The notes under the pieces: generated by a model | Seen by the model: only the letters and a program-made list of their open reading frames with translations | What the model was told of the DNA's origin: nothing | The model's database searches: none | Translations under genes and position numbers: made by a program | Assembly: GCA_008107755.1 (NCBI GenBank) | Contig: VIRH01000109.1 | Location: 62,001-126,000 of the forward strand | Source of the DNA: Rhodobacterales bacterium | Lineage (GTDB): Bacteria; Pseudomonadota; Alphaproteobacteria; Rhizobiales; Stappiaceae | DNA: 64,000 nucleotides | Direction of reading: 5' to 3' | Shown here: piece after piece, positions 26,033 through 34,620 of the stretch | Position numbering within the stretch: position 1 is the first letter of the stretch | How the letters are laid out: each line of letters starts with the position of its first letter

Positions 26033-26941
26033 TCAGCCCAGCATCCAGTTCAGCACCAGCCGCCAGTCTGTCATGCGGATCGGGGTGCCATGGGTGCCGG
26101 TGTCGAACAGCGTGAAGCGGATCGGATAGCCGGGCGCGGCCGTCTTGATCTTCTTGAAGAAATTGGCCTGGTCTTCCCAGTTATAGACGCTGTCGTTCGT
26201 GCCCTGCCCCATGTAGATCGGAACGTTCCGCGACAGCGCTCCGGAACTCAGGAACCCCGGATCCTTTGGCGAGCCGAAAAAAAGAATACCGCTCAGGTTC
26301 TGAGCGTAATTGGCGTTCTTCAGAAGGTTCCAGCAGATGATGCCGCCCATGGAACCGCAGGCGACGACCACCTTTGCGCGGGGCGAGATCTGCTTTTGAT
26401 GCTGGATCAGGGCCGCAACGTCGGCGGTTCCGCGTGAATTGAAATCCTTGATATCGACGGTCAGATAGGCGCCGCCGTTGCGCACCATCAGGTTCTGGAT
26501 CCGGTTGAAGTTGCCACCGAAGGAGACGTCGTTCATGCCCTGGAAGCGGTTGCCGCCCTGTCCGTGAATGTAGATGACGACCGCATTCGCGCCGCCCTTC
26601 CATTTGCCGGTGCCCATGTATTCAATCGTTCGCCCGCCGGCCGTGAGTTCCGCGCTTCCCCGGCCGCGCCTGGGGCGGTAGGACACGTAGTTTCCGTAGA
26701 CCCGCCGCTCGTCGACCTCGTCCCGGTCGCGCAGATCGCGCTGCTTGGAGTATTCAACGACCGTGAAATCTCCATTGTAGAGCGTTTCGGTGATCTTCTT
26801 GTACCGGAAGAGGCCGTCCTTGTAGGGCTTGAGCGCCTCCGCCTGTGCGCTTGCCTGAAAGCTTGCCGTGACAAGAGCCATTCCAAGCAGGCAGGCCCTG
26901 ACCAGTTGAACTGGCCGGACTGTCGGATACCGGTAAAGCAT
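26033..26941 (-). CDS. Secreted alpha/beta hydrolase
   Basis: A 302-residue exported protein; residues 1-34 form a signal peptide ending SAQA. VVIYIHGQGGNRF is the oxyanion strand, and VVVACGSMGGIICW contains the G-x-S-x-G nucleophile (Ser about 199). IYMGQGTNDSVYNW and LFDTGTHGTPIRM provide the acid and the His. The positively charged N-terminal part (RRGRGSAELTAGG) is unusual. Substrate unknown; a lipase/esterase-like role is the generic expectation. Confidence 0.75.
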   Translation of the reverse strand: MLYRYPTVRPVQLVRACLLGMALVTASFQASAQAEALKPYKDGLFRYKKITETLYNGDFTVVEYSKQRDLRDRDEVDERRVYGNYVSYRPRRGRGSAELTAGGRTIEYMGTGKWKGGANAVVIYIHGQGGNRFQGMNDVSFGGNFNRIQNLMVRNGGAYLTVDIKDFNSRGTADVAALIQHQKQISPRAKVVVACGSMGGIICWNLLKNANYAQNLSGILFFGSPKDPGFLSSGALSRNVPIYMGQGTNDSVYNWEDQANFFKKIKTAAPGYPIRFTLFDTGTHGTPIRMTDWRLVLNWMLG

Positions 26942-27251
26942 TACGCGTCCTCTTTTATGGGAAGGTCCCCCATGAATATCGCTTCGGTCGAATTGCCCTC
27001 ACCCTACGCGTGGCCCTTCCGCCTTGCAATTGGGCGCCCCGCAAAACCCGTTGATGCGGAAAGGCCCCTGCGGAAAACTGCCAAGACGTGCAGACCGTCT
27101 TTTTCCACATGCCCTGCGCAAGGCTGAATAAGTCTCTCTCAAATTGCGAATTTAAGGAATTGGTAACCATAAAAATCAAAGACTGGCGCTTACCGGGACG
27201 CTCAAAAGCCCGGACAGATCATTCTGCACGGCAAAGTCCAGGAGAACCCAG
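26942..27251. other. Intergenic region between secreted hydrolase and ParA gene
   Basis: This 310-bp gap holds the divergent promoters. Apart from AT-rich sequence around 27120-27180 and a CAGGAGAA ribosome-binding site ahead of 27252, I see no gene, repeat or regulatory motif. Confidence 0.5.
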
Positions 27252-27956
27252 ATGCCAGTCATTTCCTTCGCAAATGCAAAGGGCGGAGCCGGCAAGACCA
27301 CAGCCGCCCTGCTGCTGGCGACAGAAGTCGCCGCACGGGGCAAGCGTGTGACGATCTTCGATGCCGATCCGCAAAAATGGATTTCCAGATGGTACGAACT
27401 GCCGCTCAAATGCCCCGGGATCACGGTGGTCAGCGAAATCTCGCCGGCCTCGATCACCGAGCAGATCACCTTCGCCGCGGAAACGTCGGACTATGTGATC
27501 GTCGATCTGGAAGGCACGGAGAACCTGATCGTCGCCAATGCCCTGTCCGTATCGGATCTGGTCGTGGTCCCGATCCAGGGATCTTCGATGGACGCGCGCG
27601 GCGGAGCCAAGATCCTGACCCTTATCCATAAGCTGGAAAAGATCATCCGCCAGGACATCAAGCACTGTGTCGTGCTGACCAGGACCAACGCCGCGGTGAC
27701 GACCCGTGCGATGAAAGCGGTCCAGGACTTCCTGTCCGCGCAGAGCATCGATGTGCTGATGACGCCGATCGTGGAACGTGCCGCCTTCCGCGACCTCTTC
27801 GAGTTCGGCGGCGGCCTCGCCGGTCTTGATACCTCGGTGGTTTCCGGCATCGACAAGGCCCGCGAAAACGCTTCACTCTATGCGGCCGAAGTCCTGGAGC
27901 GCGCCATCACGGTGCCGCGCAAGCGCTGGTACAACGTCTTCAAGCGCGCGAGCTGA
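27252..27956 (+). CDS. Orphan ParA/MinD-family ATPase
   Basis: A 234-residue P-loop ATPase with deviant Walker A KGGAGKTT at about residues 10-17 and switch II DLEGTENLIVANALS. The Walker B region reads YVIVDLEG, and the chain ends in a basic tail (VPRKRWYNVFKRAS). It resembles VirC1- and ParA-type partitioning proteins. There is no ParB and no centromere-like repeat next to it, so it is not a plasmid partition cassette. It could position a protein cargo. CAGGAGAA precedes the start. Confidence 0.85.
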   Translation: MPVISFANAKGGAGKTTAALLLATEVAARGKRVTIFDADPQKWISRWYELPLKCPGITVVSEISPASITEQITFAAETSDYVIVDLEGTENLIVANALSVSDLVVVPIQGSSMDARGGAKILTLIHKLEKIIRQDIKHCVVLTRTNAAVTTRAMKAVQDFLSAQSIDVLMTPIVERAAFRDLFEFGGGLAGLDTSVVSGIDKARENASLYAAEVLERAITVPRKRWYNVFKRAS

Positions 27957-28001
27957 TATTTCCAGTTCAGAACTGTAGCTGAACTCTGATCTTCTCACGA
28001 A

Positions 28002-28025
28002 AAAGGCGGGCCGAAGCCCGCCTTT
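28002..28025. terminator. Bidirectional terminator between ParA and DMT genes
   Basis: A perfect 10-bp inverted repeat (AAAGGCGGGC, loop CGAA, GCCCGCCTTT). On the minus strand it is followed by TTCGTG after a TTTTT run, so it ends the convergent DMT transcript well, and it also follows the ParA gene on the plus strand. Confidence 0.9.
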
Positions 28026-28053
28026 AGCTTTTGATTTCCCCAGGGTGTGGACG

Positions 28054-29025
28054 TCACGCAGCGGCCTTCGGCTGTTCCTCAGGCTCGGCAGGCAACTCCT
28101 CGGACTGGTGCGGATGCGGGCCGGTGTCGAAGCGCGGGTTGGCGTTATTGAGAACCGGCGTGTTGTCCGAGACGTTCTCGCGGCTTTCGCGCCAGACGAC
28201 GAAGACACCGGACGCAATGATGACCGACGACCCGACGGCAACGTAGATATCCGGCGTCTCGGAGAAGAACAGCGCGCCATAAGCCGTCGCCCAGAGGATC
28301 TGGCTGTACTGAATAGGCGCGACAACGGCGGCCGGCGCCGCGCGGTAAGCGCCGATCATGCAGATCTGGGCAATGACGGAAAAGAGACCGACGGTGGCCA
28401 TCAGTCCGAGATCGGGTAGCTGAACCGGCACATAGACAACGGGCAACGTCAGCGACATGGCGACCATCGACAGGATCAGCGGATAGAGGATGAGCACTGC
28501 CGAGCGCTCCTGCCCGCCGAGCTTACGCACCAGGATCGTGGCGAAGGAATTGGACAGGGCCGCCATCAGACCCGCGATATGCCCGAGCGAGAGCGCGGAA
28601 ACACCGGGCCGCAGAACGATCATGACACCGATCAGGCCAACGACAACGGCTGCCCAGCGCTGCTTCCTGACCGTTTCCCCGAGCAGCGGCACGGACAGGG
28701 CCGTGATGAGAAGCGGGGTGGCGAAAAGAAGTGCGTAGGTCTCGGCAAGCGGCAACGCCGTAAAGGCATAGAAGGCGCAGGACATGGCAATGATGTTGAG
28801 GCAGGACCGCAACAGCACCAGCCAGGGATGTTTGGGCCGGAAGTTGGACACCGACTTGTCGGCCAGCATGATCATCGAGATCGGTACGAAGGCAAACAAC
28901 ATCGAGAAGAAGATGATCTGGAAGACGGAATACGTGCCGCCGAGCGCCTTGATGATGGCGTCGTGGCTCGAGAAAAATCCGAACGCAACAAGCGCAGTTA
29001 GCAATCCCTTGAGCGTTGCTGTCAT
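28054..29025 (-). CDS. DMT superfamily (EamA) transporter
   Basis: A 323-residue protein with ten predicted helices in two EamA halves. The first half starts MTATLKGLLTALVAFGFFSSHDAIIKAL and the second contains YRAAPAAVVAPIQYSQILWATAYGALFF, a classical EamA signature. The C-terminus is an acidic cytoplasmic tail (SEELPAEPEEQPKAA). It probably exports small metabolites such as amino acids; the substrate is unknown. The frame is open to 29103 but the first helix starts at 29025. Confidence 0.88.
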   Translation of the reverse strand: MTATLKGLLTALVAFGFFSSHDAIIKALGGTYSVFQIIFFSMLFAFVPISMIMLADKSVSNFRPKHPWLVLLRSCLNIIAMSCAFYAFTALPLAETYALLFATPLLITALSVPLLGETVRKQRWAAVVVGLIGVMIVLRPGVSALSLGHIAGLMAALSNSFATILVRKLGGQERSAVLILYPLILSMVAMSLTLPVVYVPVQLPDLGLMATVGLFSVIAQICMIGAYRAAPAAVVAPIQYSQILWATAYGALFFSETPDIYVAVGSSVIIASGVFVVWRESRENVSDNTPVLNNANPRFDTGPHPHQSEELPAEPEEQPKAAA

Positions 29026-29323
29026 AGGCAAGCCTTTTGCTCTGATGGTAAGTGCCCGCGAAGCTGGCGGGGGCTGACGTGAAAGAACCGGTACGGCCTG
29101 CATCGCCGTGTCGCCCGGGCCCTGGCGACAAATCGGTATCTTGCACCCGCGGCTGCACAGATCATCGCTGAACCTATGAAAAGTTCAAGATGGCGACACC
29201 CCGTCAGGTTAATTTCTCGTGCTTAAATTATTTGCAGATCCAAAATATCGGCGGCAAAGTCCTTTCGGAACTCCGCCGCCGTGGTGTTTTCCTGACCTTC
29301 GCGGCTATGCCGCAGGCATATGA
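29026..29323. other. Intergenic region between DMT gene and phnE remnant
   Basis: A 298-bp gap. The half nearest the DMT start should hold its promoter. The half next to the phnE stop shows nothing recognisable. Confidence 0.4.
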
Positions 29324-29728
29324 TCAGAGAATCTTGCGCCTGAGGTAGGAGGAAATCACCTCTCCCGCGATCACGAGAGCGATGATTGTCAGAAGGACCG
29401 TCGAGACCTCCTGCCAGTTGAAGGTATCGATCGCCCCCTGAAGGATGACACCGATGCCGCCGGCACCGACAAGCCCCAGGACGGTTGATTCGCGCAGGTT
29501 GATATCCCAGCGCAGGATGGCGACCGCGAAGAAGGTCGGCAGGACCTGGGGCACGATGGCGTAGAGGACCACCTTGAAGTGCGAGGCCCCGCAGGCCTGA
29601 AGCGCCTCGACCGGCTTCGGGTCGATTTCCTCGATCGCCTCGCCCAGAAGCTTGCCGAGAAAACCGATCGACCGGAACATGATGGCGACGATGCCGGCCA
29701 CGATGCCCGGGCCGAAGATTGGGTGTAC
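29324..29728 (-). pseudogene. phnE: 3' remnant of phosphonate ABC permease phnE
   Basis: The minus strand encodes only the C-terminal half (about 135 residues) of a PhnE permease: FGPGIVAGIVAIMFRSIGF, the EAA loop EALQACGASHFKVVLYAIVPQVLP, RWDINLRESTVLGLVGAGGIG and a terminal SYLRRKIL. These blocks are diagnostic for PhnE. Intact PhnE is about 260-290 residues, so the first half including the leading helices is gone. Similarity stops near 29728, where the sequence runs into the 5' end of the divergent response-regulator gene; the frame continues to 29827 without similarity. There is no phnC or phnD nearby. It looks like the product of a deletion. Confidence 0.8.
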
Positions 29729-29808
29729 CTGAAACAATTGCAACGATATTTCATCCTTTCTCTGGCGGCCTTCATGATAGACACAGAAAAAGGCCACAAG
29801 AGCAGACG

Positions 29809-30533
29809 ATGGATGGAAACGCCTCAAAACCCGTAATCGCCATCATCGATGATGATCGGACGTCCGTGAAACCCTGTCTGCTCTGATGGAGACCAGCGGT
29901 TTCGCGCCGGTTGCCTTTGCCGACAGCGCCGGTTTCAAGTCATCCGGCAGCCCGGACGACTTCGACCTTGCCCTGATCGATCTGAGACTGAAGGGCGAAT
30001 CCGGCCTGACGCTGGCAATCCATATCCGCGAGTTTCATGAACTTCCCATTGTCATGCTGACGGGGATCGGCGACGAGATCGACAAGATCATCGGGCTGGA
30101 GACCGGCGCCGACGATTACCTGATGAAACCCTTCAATCCGCGCGAACTGGTCGCCCGGATCCGCGCGGTTCTCAGGCGATACGGCCACGGCGTGGCCTCG
30201 GGCGCGCGGCCGGGCAGCGAGCAGGAGATCGCTTTCGGCGACAAGCGGGTCAATCTCAAGCGGCGCGAACTTCTGGACCGCAACGGCGATGAGATCCCCC
30301 TGACCAACGCGGAATACGTGCTTCTGGAGTATTTCGTGAAGAACCCGGATCGCATCATCCCGCGCACGGAACTGATGCAGGAGATCGGCAGCGACATGCA
30401 GCGCTACGTGGACCGGACGATCGATGTCCTGATCCTGAGACTGCGCCGCAAGATAGAGGATGTCCCCTCCAAGCCCGTCCATCTGCAGACGCGCCGGGCC
30501 CAGGGCTACATTTTCGTGCTGCAGGCGGCCTGA
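29809..30533 (+). pseudogene. OmpR-family response regulator, frameshifted near its 5' end
   Basis: From an ATG at 29809 the sequence encodes MDGNASKPVIAIIDDDRTSV, which is the first strand and acidic pocket (DDD) of a receiver. That frame ends at a TGA after CLL. The rest of the receiver (TLSALMETSGFAPVAF, phospho-Asp in LALIDLRL, LTGIGDE, MKPFN) and an OmpR winged helix with LTNAEYVLLEYFVKNPDRIIPR continue from about 29868 in the -1 frame to 30533. Restoring one A in the AAA run at 29869-29871 joins the two parts as ...DRTSVKTLSAL... with normal spacing. Starting at the internal ATG (29886) would lose the acidic pocket. It is either a true frameshift or a homopolymer read error. Confidence 0.8.
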
Positions 30534-30535
30534 CC

Positions 30536-33028
30536 ATGGCCGCTTCGCGCATCGGCCAGCCAAGCATCCGCTCCTTGCTGCTGGCGGCACTCGGCCTGCT
30601 GCTGGTGGTGATCATGGTCATCGGAGCCATGGCTCTTTATACGCTCAACAGCGCGGAAAAGCGGCTCGGCACCTTTCATGACCAGACGCTGTCGGAAGTC
30701 TCCGATGCGCTGGAGCTTTCGCGTAGCGCCTCGGAACTTGCGACTTCCGCCCCGTTCCTGATGACGCTGAGCCCGAGTTATCAGCTAGAGACCGAAGCGG
30801 ACGAGGTTCTGAAGACGCTGGCACAGATAGAAGCGCTCGGCGGCGGCGAGCTGGAGCTGATACGCCCCTTGTCGCGCATCCGTGCGGCTATTACCGATCT
30901 CGTTGATGCGATGGCGCCGCAGGCAAGGCATGCGGCAACGCTGGCGCTGATCGAGCAGGATCTGGAGCGGCTGCAGCGCCGGTTCCGCACGCTTGCCCGC
31001 TCCAGGGAGCAGCCGGTGACGGACCGCCAGGGCTGGTCGTCGTTGCAGCAGCTTGTCGCGGCCGCGATCGGTGCGCTGCGCAGCCAGGATCTGATCAAGG
31101 TGGGCGAACGCCAGAGCCTCTACCGCCGGCTTCGCGAGGAGCTTTCATCCGACCTGCCCCTTTATCTGCGCGGCGCGCTGGTGGAAGTGGACGAGGCCAC
31201 GCGTCTGCGCGGCGATCTGTTTTCCCTGCGCTATTCGGAGATTGCCGCCCGGCTCGATGCGGAAAATGCCCTCTTTCGCATCAGGACGGAGGTGGCGCAG
31301 GTGAATGACTATGCCCTGCGCACGGTTACAGATGCGCGCTTGCGGCTGCGGGATTCGCGAGACCGGACCACGACCAGCATCACCTTCGCCAAGGCGGTGA
31401 TCCTGGTTCTGACCGGCCTCAGCATGATTGTCGCCGTCGGCGCCGCTGTCTTCGTCTCGCGCTATGTCGTGGGCAACCTGCACCGGATAACCGCGCTGAT
31501 GCGTCGGCTCGCGGCCGGTGATCTGAAGGCTCGACTGCCGCGCACAGCGGGCCGCGCAGACGAAATCGGCCAACTTTCGGAAGCCTTCAGAAAATTCCGC
31601 TCCAATGCGCTGCGCCTTGAACGCAAGACACGCGAAGTCTGGCGACGGAACGAGCTGTTCATCACGGTCTTCGAGAACATCAGCGACGGTGTTGCCGTGC
31701 TTTCGCCAACAGGTCAGATCATCGCCGAAAACGGGCGGGTACGCGACCTTTTGCGTGTTCAGCCGGCCCGTGGCGACAATCGGATAACCCTGGCGAAGCT
31801 CATTCAGAAATCAGCCTTCGACCGGCGAGCCAGTGAGAACGAGCGCGCCGGCTTTGCGGAATATGCCGATCCGACCGGGCGGGTGCTTGAAGTCCGCCAG
31901 TCGGCCCTTCCAGATGGAGGCTCGGTCTGGCTCTTTTCCGAAACGACGGAGCGCAAGCGCATCGACGAACGGCTTGAGGAAATCAGGCGTGTGGAAAGTC
32001 TCGGAAAGGTAACCGGCGAAGTCGCTCACGACTTCGGCAATATCCTGTCGACCATCTCGGGCAACCTGCACATGCTGGAAGGCGAGCTTTCGCCGAAGGC
32101 GTCCGTTCTGCGAGCGCGCATCAACGATGCGGTGGAAATCGGCGTTTCCATGATCGAACGCCTGCTGGCCTTTGCCCGCAAGCAGCATCTGGCCCCCCAG
32201 GAAACCGACATCGCCTCGATTGCCGAAGGCATGGAGGATCTGCTCGAAATGGCCCTGCCCGAAACCGTGTCGCTGTCCATCAGCTGCGAACCGGGGCCGA
32301 TGCTGGGCAGGATCGACCCCGGCCAGCTTGAAAGCGCCATCCTCAACCTGTGCGTCAACGCCGGTCAGGCAATCACCGCGGAAGGTCATATAGAGATCGC
32401 GGTTACCCGCCAGCCGGCCGGAATGATTTCGCTCGCCGTTTCAGACAATGGCTGTGGCATGGACGCGGACACGCTGCGTCAGGCGGCAGAGCCGTTCTTC
32501 ACGGCACGGTCCGATGGTGAGGGCACCGGTCTCGGACTATCCATGGTCCACGGTTTCGTGCACCAGTCCGGTGGCTCGATCCAGATCGCCTCCACGCCTG
32601 GCCAGGGAACTTCCGTAACACTGCTGTTTCCGGAGATGACCAACCTGCCTGCGGCGGGAATGCCGCGGGCACCTCGCGGACGCGCTCTCGTGGTCGACGA
32701 CGATGCCGCCGCGGCCAGCAGCACTGCGGCTTTTCTAGCCAGTTTCGGTTTTCAGGTGGAGGCCGCAAATACGTTTGGCGACGCGGAACGCCATATTCGG
32801 ACATCTGACGCACTGGAAGCCGTGGTCACCGATCTTCAGCTCGACAACGGCCAATCCGGATGGGACCTGGTGCGGCTGACGTTGAAAACCCATTGGGGCT
32901 GCAAGGTCGTTGCCGTCTCGGCACACCTGCCCGAAAAGGCGCCTCTTTCCGAGGATTTGCGCGACGGGTTCGCCATGCTACCCAAACCGGTGAGCGCGGA
33001 AGCCCTGGCGACGCAGCTGGATATATGA
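30536..33028 (+). CDS. Hybrid sensor histidine kinase (HAMP-PAS-HisKA-HATPase-REC)
   Basis: A membrane histidine kinase of 830 residues. TM1 is at about 13-36 and TM2 at about 284-310, flanking a ~250-residue helical periplasmic sensor region. A HAMP domain follows (about 310-365), then PAS (about 375-465) and HisKA with H498 in GEVAHDFGN. The ATPase has N604/N608, DNGCGMD and GEGTGLGLS. A receiver at about 715-830 holds DDD at 721-723, D766 in VVTDLQLD and K817. It starts 2 bp after the response-regulator stop, so they are one operon. The N-box and DFGN form resemble DFNN-type hybrid kinases linked to periplasmic binding proteins. The phnE remnant suggests, but does not prove, a link to phosphonate-type binding proteins. 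Confidence 0.9.
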   Translation: MAASRIGQPSIRSLLLAALGLLLVVIMVIGAMALYTLNSAEKRLGTFHDQTLSEVSDALELSRSASELATSAPFLMTLSPSYQLETEADEVLKTLAQIEALGGGELELIRPLSRIRAAITDLVDAMAPQARHAATLALIEQDLERLQRRFRTLARSREQPVTDRQGWSSLQQLVAAAIGALRSQDLIKVGERQSLYRRLREELSSDLPLYLRGALVEVDEATRLRGDLFSLRYSEIAARLDAENALFRIRTEVAQVNDYALRTVTDARLRLRDSRDRTTTSITFAKAVILVLTGLSMIVAVGAAVFVSRYVVGNLHRITALMRRLAAGDLKARLPRTAGRADEIGQLSEAFRKFRSNALRLERKTREVWRRNELFITVFENISDGVAVLSPTGQIIAENGRVRDLLRVQPARGDNRITLAKLIQKSAFDRRASENERAGFAEYADPTGRVLEVRQSALPDGGSVWLFSETTERKRIDERLEEIRRVESLGKVTGEVAHDFGNILSTISGNLHMLEGELSPKASVLRARINDAVEIGVSMIERLLAFARKQHLAPQETDIASIAEGMEDLLEMALPETVSLSISCEPGPMLGRIDPGQLESAILNLCVNAGQAITAEGHIEIAVTRQPAGMISLAVSDNGCGMDADTLRQAAEPFFTARSDGEGTGLGLSMVHGFVHQSGGSIQIASTPGQGTSVTLLFPEMTNLPAAGMPRAPRGRALVVDDDAAAASSTAAFLASFGFQVEAANTFGDAERHIRTSDALEAVVTDLQLDNGQSGWDLVRLTLKTHWGCKVVAVSAHLPEKAPLSEDLRDGFAMLPKPVSAEALATQLDI

Positions 33029-33119
33029 ACGCCGGAGACCCACCGGCCCGTACTCTGTTCCGCCACGGGCCGCCAACAGCAATGCCCCGGCAGGATTTCT
33101 ATTCAGTCGAACGTCGCTC

Positions 33120-33452
33120 TCAGACGAAAACCCTGGCAAGCGCGGCGACCGCGAGCGCGGTGGCGGCTCTCCTGGGTCCGGCAAAGTCCGACGCTGCCTG
33201 ACCTGGCACCAACAAGTCGACCCGGTTCAGGTCGGAAGCATCCAGCCGGTCGAGGTCAGCCGACTTCGCTGCCTCTTCCGCAGCGATGCGGATTTCATCG
33301 AACATGCGCAACAATCCCTGCCAGATGTGCAGGGGCGGCGACTCGCTCGTGCTGCACCAGCGAACAATTTCATCTTCCGAGACATTGAGAGCCGAGGCCG
33401 CCTCTGGCGGCGTAAGGCCGACATAACCCATTATGTCACTGAAATTACTCAT
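33120..33452 (-). CDS. Small protein with a predicted helix-turn-helix
   Basis: A protein of 110 residues starting with ATG at 33452; GGAG lies 8 nt upstream, and this start is preferred over the ATG at 33509. It begins MSNFSDIMGYVG and then reads LTPPEAASALNVSEDEIVRWC, which has the A-x3-G/N-V-S-x2-x-I-x-R/W pattern of a phage-repressor-like helix-turn-helix. A helical segment and an Ala-rich end follow. It is convergent with the histidine-kinase gene. I do not recognise a named family. A small DNA-binding role is the most economical reading. Confidence 0.55.
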   Translation of the reverse strand: MSNFSDIMGYVGLTPPEAASALNVSEDEIVRWCSTSESPPLHIWQGLLRMFDEIRIAAEEAAKSADLDRLDASDLNRVDLLVPGQAASDFAGPRRAATALAVAALARVFV

Positions 33453-33791
33453 GTAATTCTCCACACGCAGCAAATCGCTGACACCTTGATCGTCTATTTT
33501 GCACTGCAATACGGCAAAAATCGAGTGTCATGGCTCAAATGAGTTAACTGACCACTACGGGAATGGTTCCGCAGCGCAATATCAGTGTCTTTCTTTTACT
33601 CCTTCCCGGCATTTTTATCAATTTTCTCGCCGCCTCCTGCCGTAACGGACTGCAAGGCTTGCCAATATCATGAAATCTCTGATGAAAATCGATATCGGTG
33701 GAAAACGTGCCGAGGGCTGATCGTAAGGTTCGGTTAATGATAGGTTTGCGCAATCAAATCAATTCGATCCCGTGTCGTCGCCGGACCTCTA

Positions 33792-34568
33792 ATGAAGTTC
33801 AAGGGTAAATCCTTTATCGCCATCGTTCTCACTCCCGAACCGCCTTTCGAGGACTGGTTCAAGGAGATCGACCGCATTATTGCGCGCTCGCCGGGCTTTT
33901 TCATCGATCGCCCCATCATTCTTGATGTGCGAGGCAGCAAGATCCCGATCGACGAGCTGGAAACCCTGCTCGCGGGCCTGACCGAACGCTCGATCCGGGT
34001 CATGGGCATCGACGGGATTGCCGGAACGCGTCTGAAGCCGGGCATGCCACCCAGCTTTTCGGGCGGGCGACTGGCCTCTGACGTTGACGTGCCGGAACCG
34101 CAAGCCGGCAAGGCGTCGGCCGAAAAAGCCGCTGACGACAAGGAGGCGGCAGCATCTGCCTCCACCACCGACGAGAAAGTCGGATCCGAGGAAGACGCTC
34201 CCGAAGTGATCGCGGAGACACCGGCGGGTTTTTACGACGGTGCCTCGATCGTCATCACCGAGCCGGTACGCTCGGGACAGAGCATCATGCATCCTGACGG
34301 AGACGTGACGGTGATCGGCTCGGTCAGTTCCGGTGCGGAAATCATCGCCGGGGGCTCCATCCATGTCTACGGAACCCTGCGAGGTCGTGCGCTGGCTGGC
34401 GTCGCCGGCAAGGACACCGCCCGGATCTTCTGCAGCAAGCTGGACGCGGAGCTCGTCTCCATCAACGGTCTCTACAAGGTCGCGGAGGACTTCGACGGCA
34501 CGTTTCGCAACGCCCCGGCCCAGATCCGTTTCGAGAACGAGACGCTGGTCTTCGAGCAACTGAACTAA
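33792..34568 (+). CDS. minC: Septum site-determining protein MinC
   Basis: A division inhibitor of 258 residues. The N-terminal domain (about 1-110) is of the FtsZ-antagonist type, with FFIDRPIILDVRGSKIPIDELETLLAGL. A variable acidic linker rich in A/S/E follows, then the C-terminal beta-helix (IVITEPVRSGQSIMHPDGDVTVIGSVSSGAEIIAGGSIHVYGTLRGRALAG) that binds MinD. Together with MinD and MinE it blocks FtsZ ring assembly away from midcell. It is the first gene of minCDE. Confidence 0.95.
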   Translation: MKFKGKSFIAIVLTPEPPFEDWFKEIDRIIARSPGFFIDRPIILDVRGSKIPIDELETLLAGLTERSIRVMGIDGIAGTRLKPGMPPSFSGGRLASDVDVPEPQAGKASAEKAADDKEAAASASTTDEKVGSEEDAPEVIAETPAGFYDGASIVITEPVRSGQSIMHPDGDVTVIGSVSSGAEIIAGGSIHVYGTLRGRALAGVAGKDTARIFCSKLDAELVSINGLYKVAEDFDGTFRNAPAQIRFENETLVFEQLN

Positions 34569-34620
34569 CCACGGCAAGGGTCAGGAAGCCCGCGCCGACA
34601 ACACAAACAGGACGAACACC

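Noticed and set aside
29324..29827. An intact small permease gene (167 codons)
   Set aside because: Only the part up to about 29728 matches PhnE, and it lacks the N-terminal half of the family; the remainder is antisense to the response-regulator start.
29809..29886. Programmed frameshifting in the response-regulator gene
   Set aside because: No standard slippery heptamer in the correct register and no evident stimulatory structure; a one-base loss in an A run is simpler.
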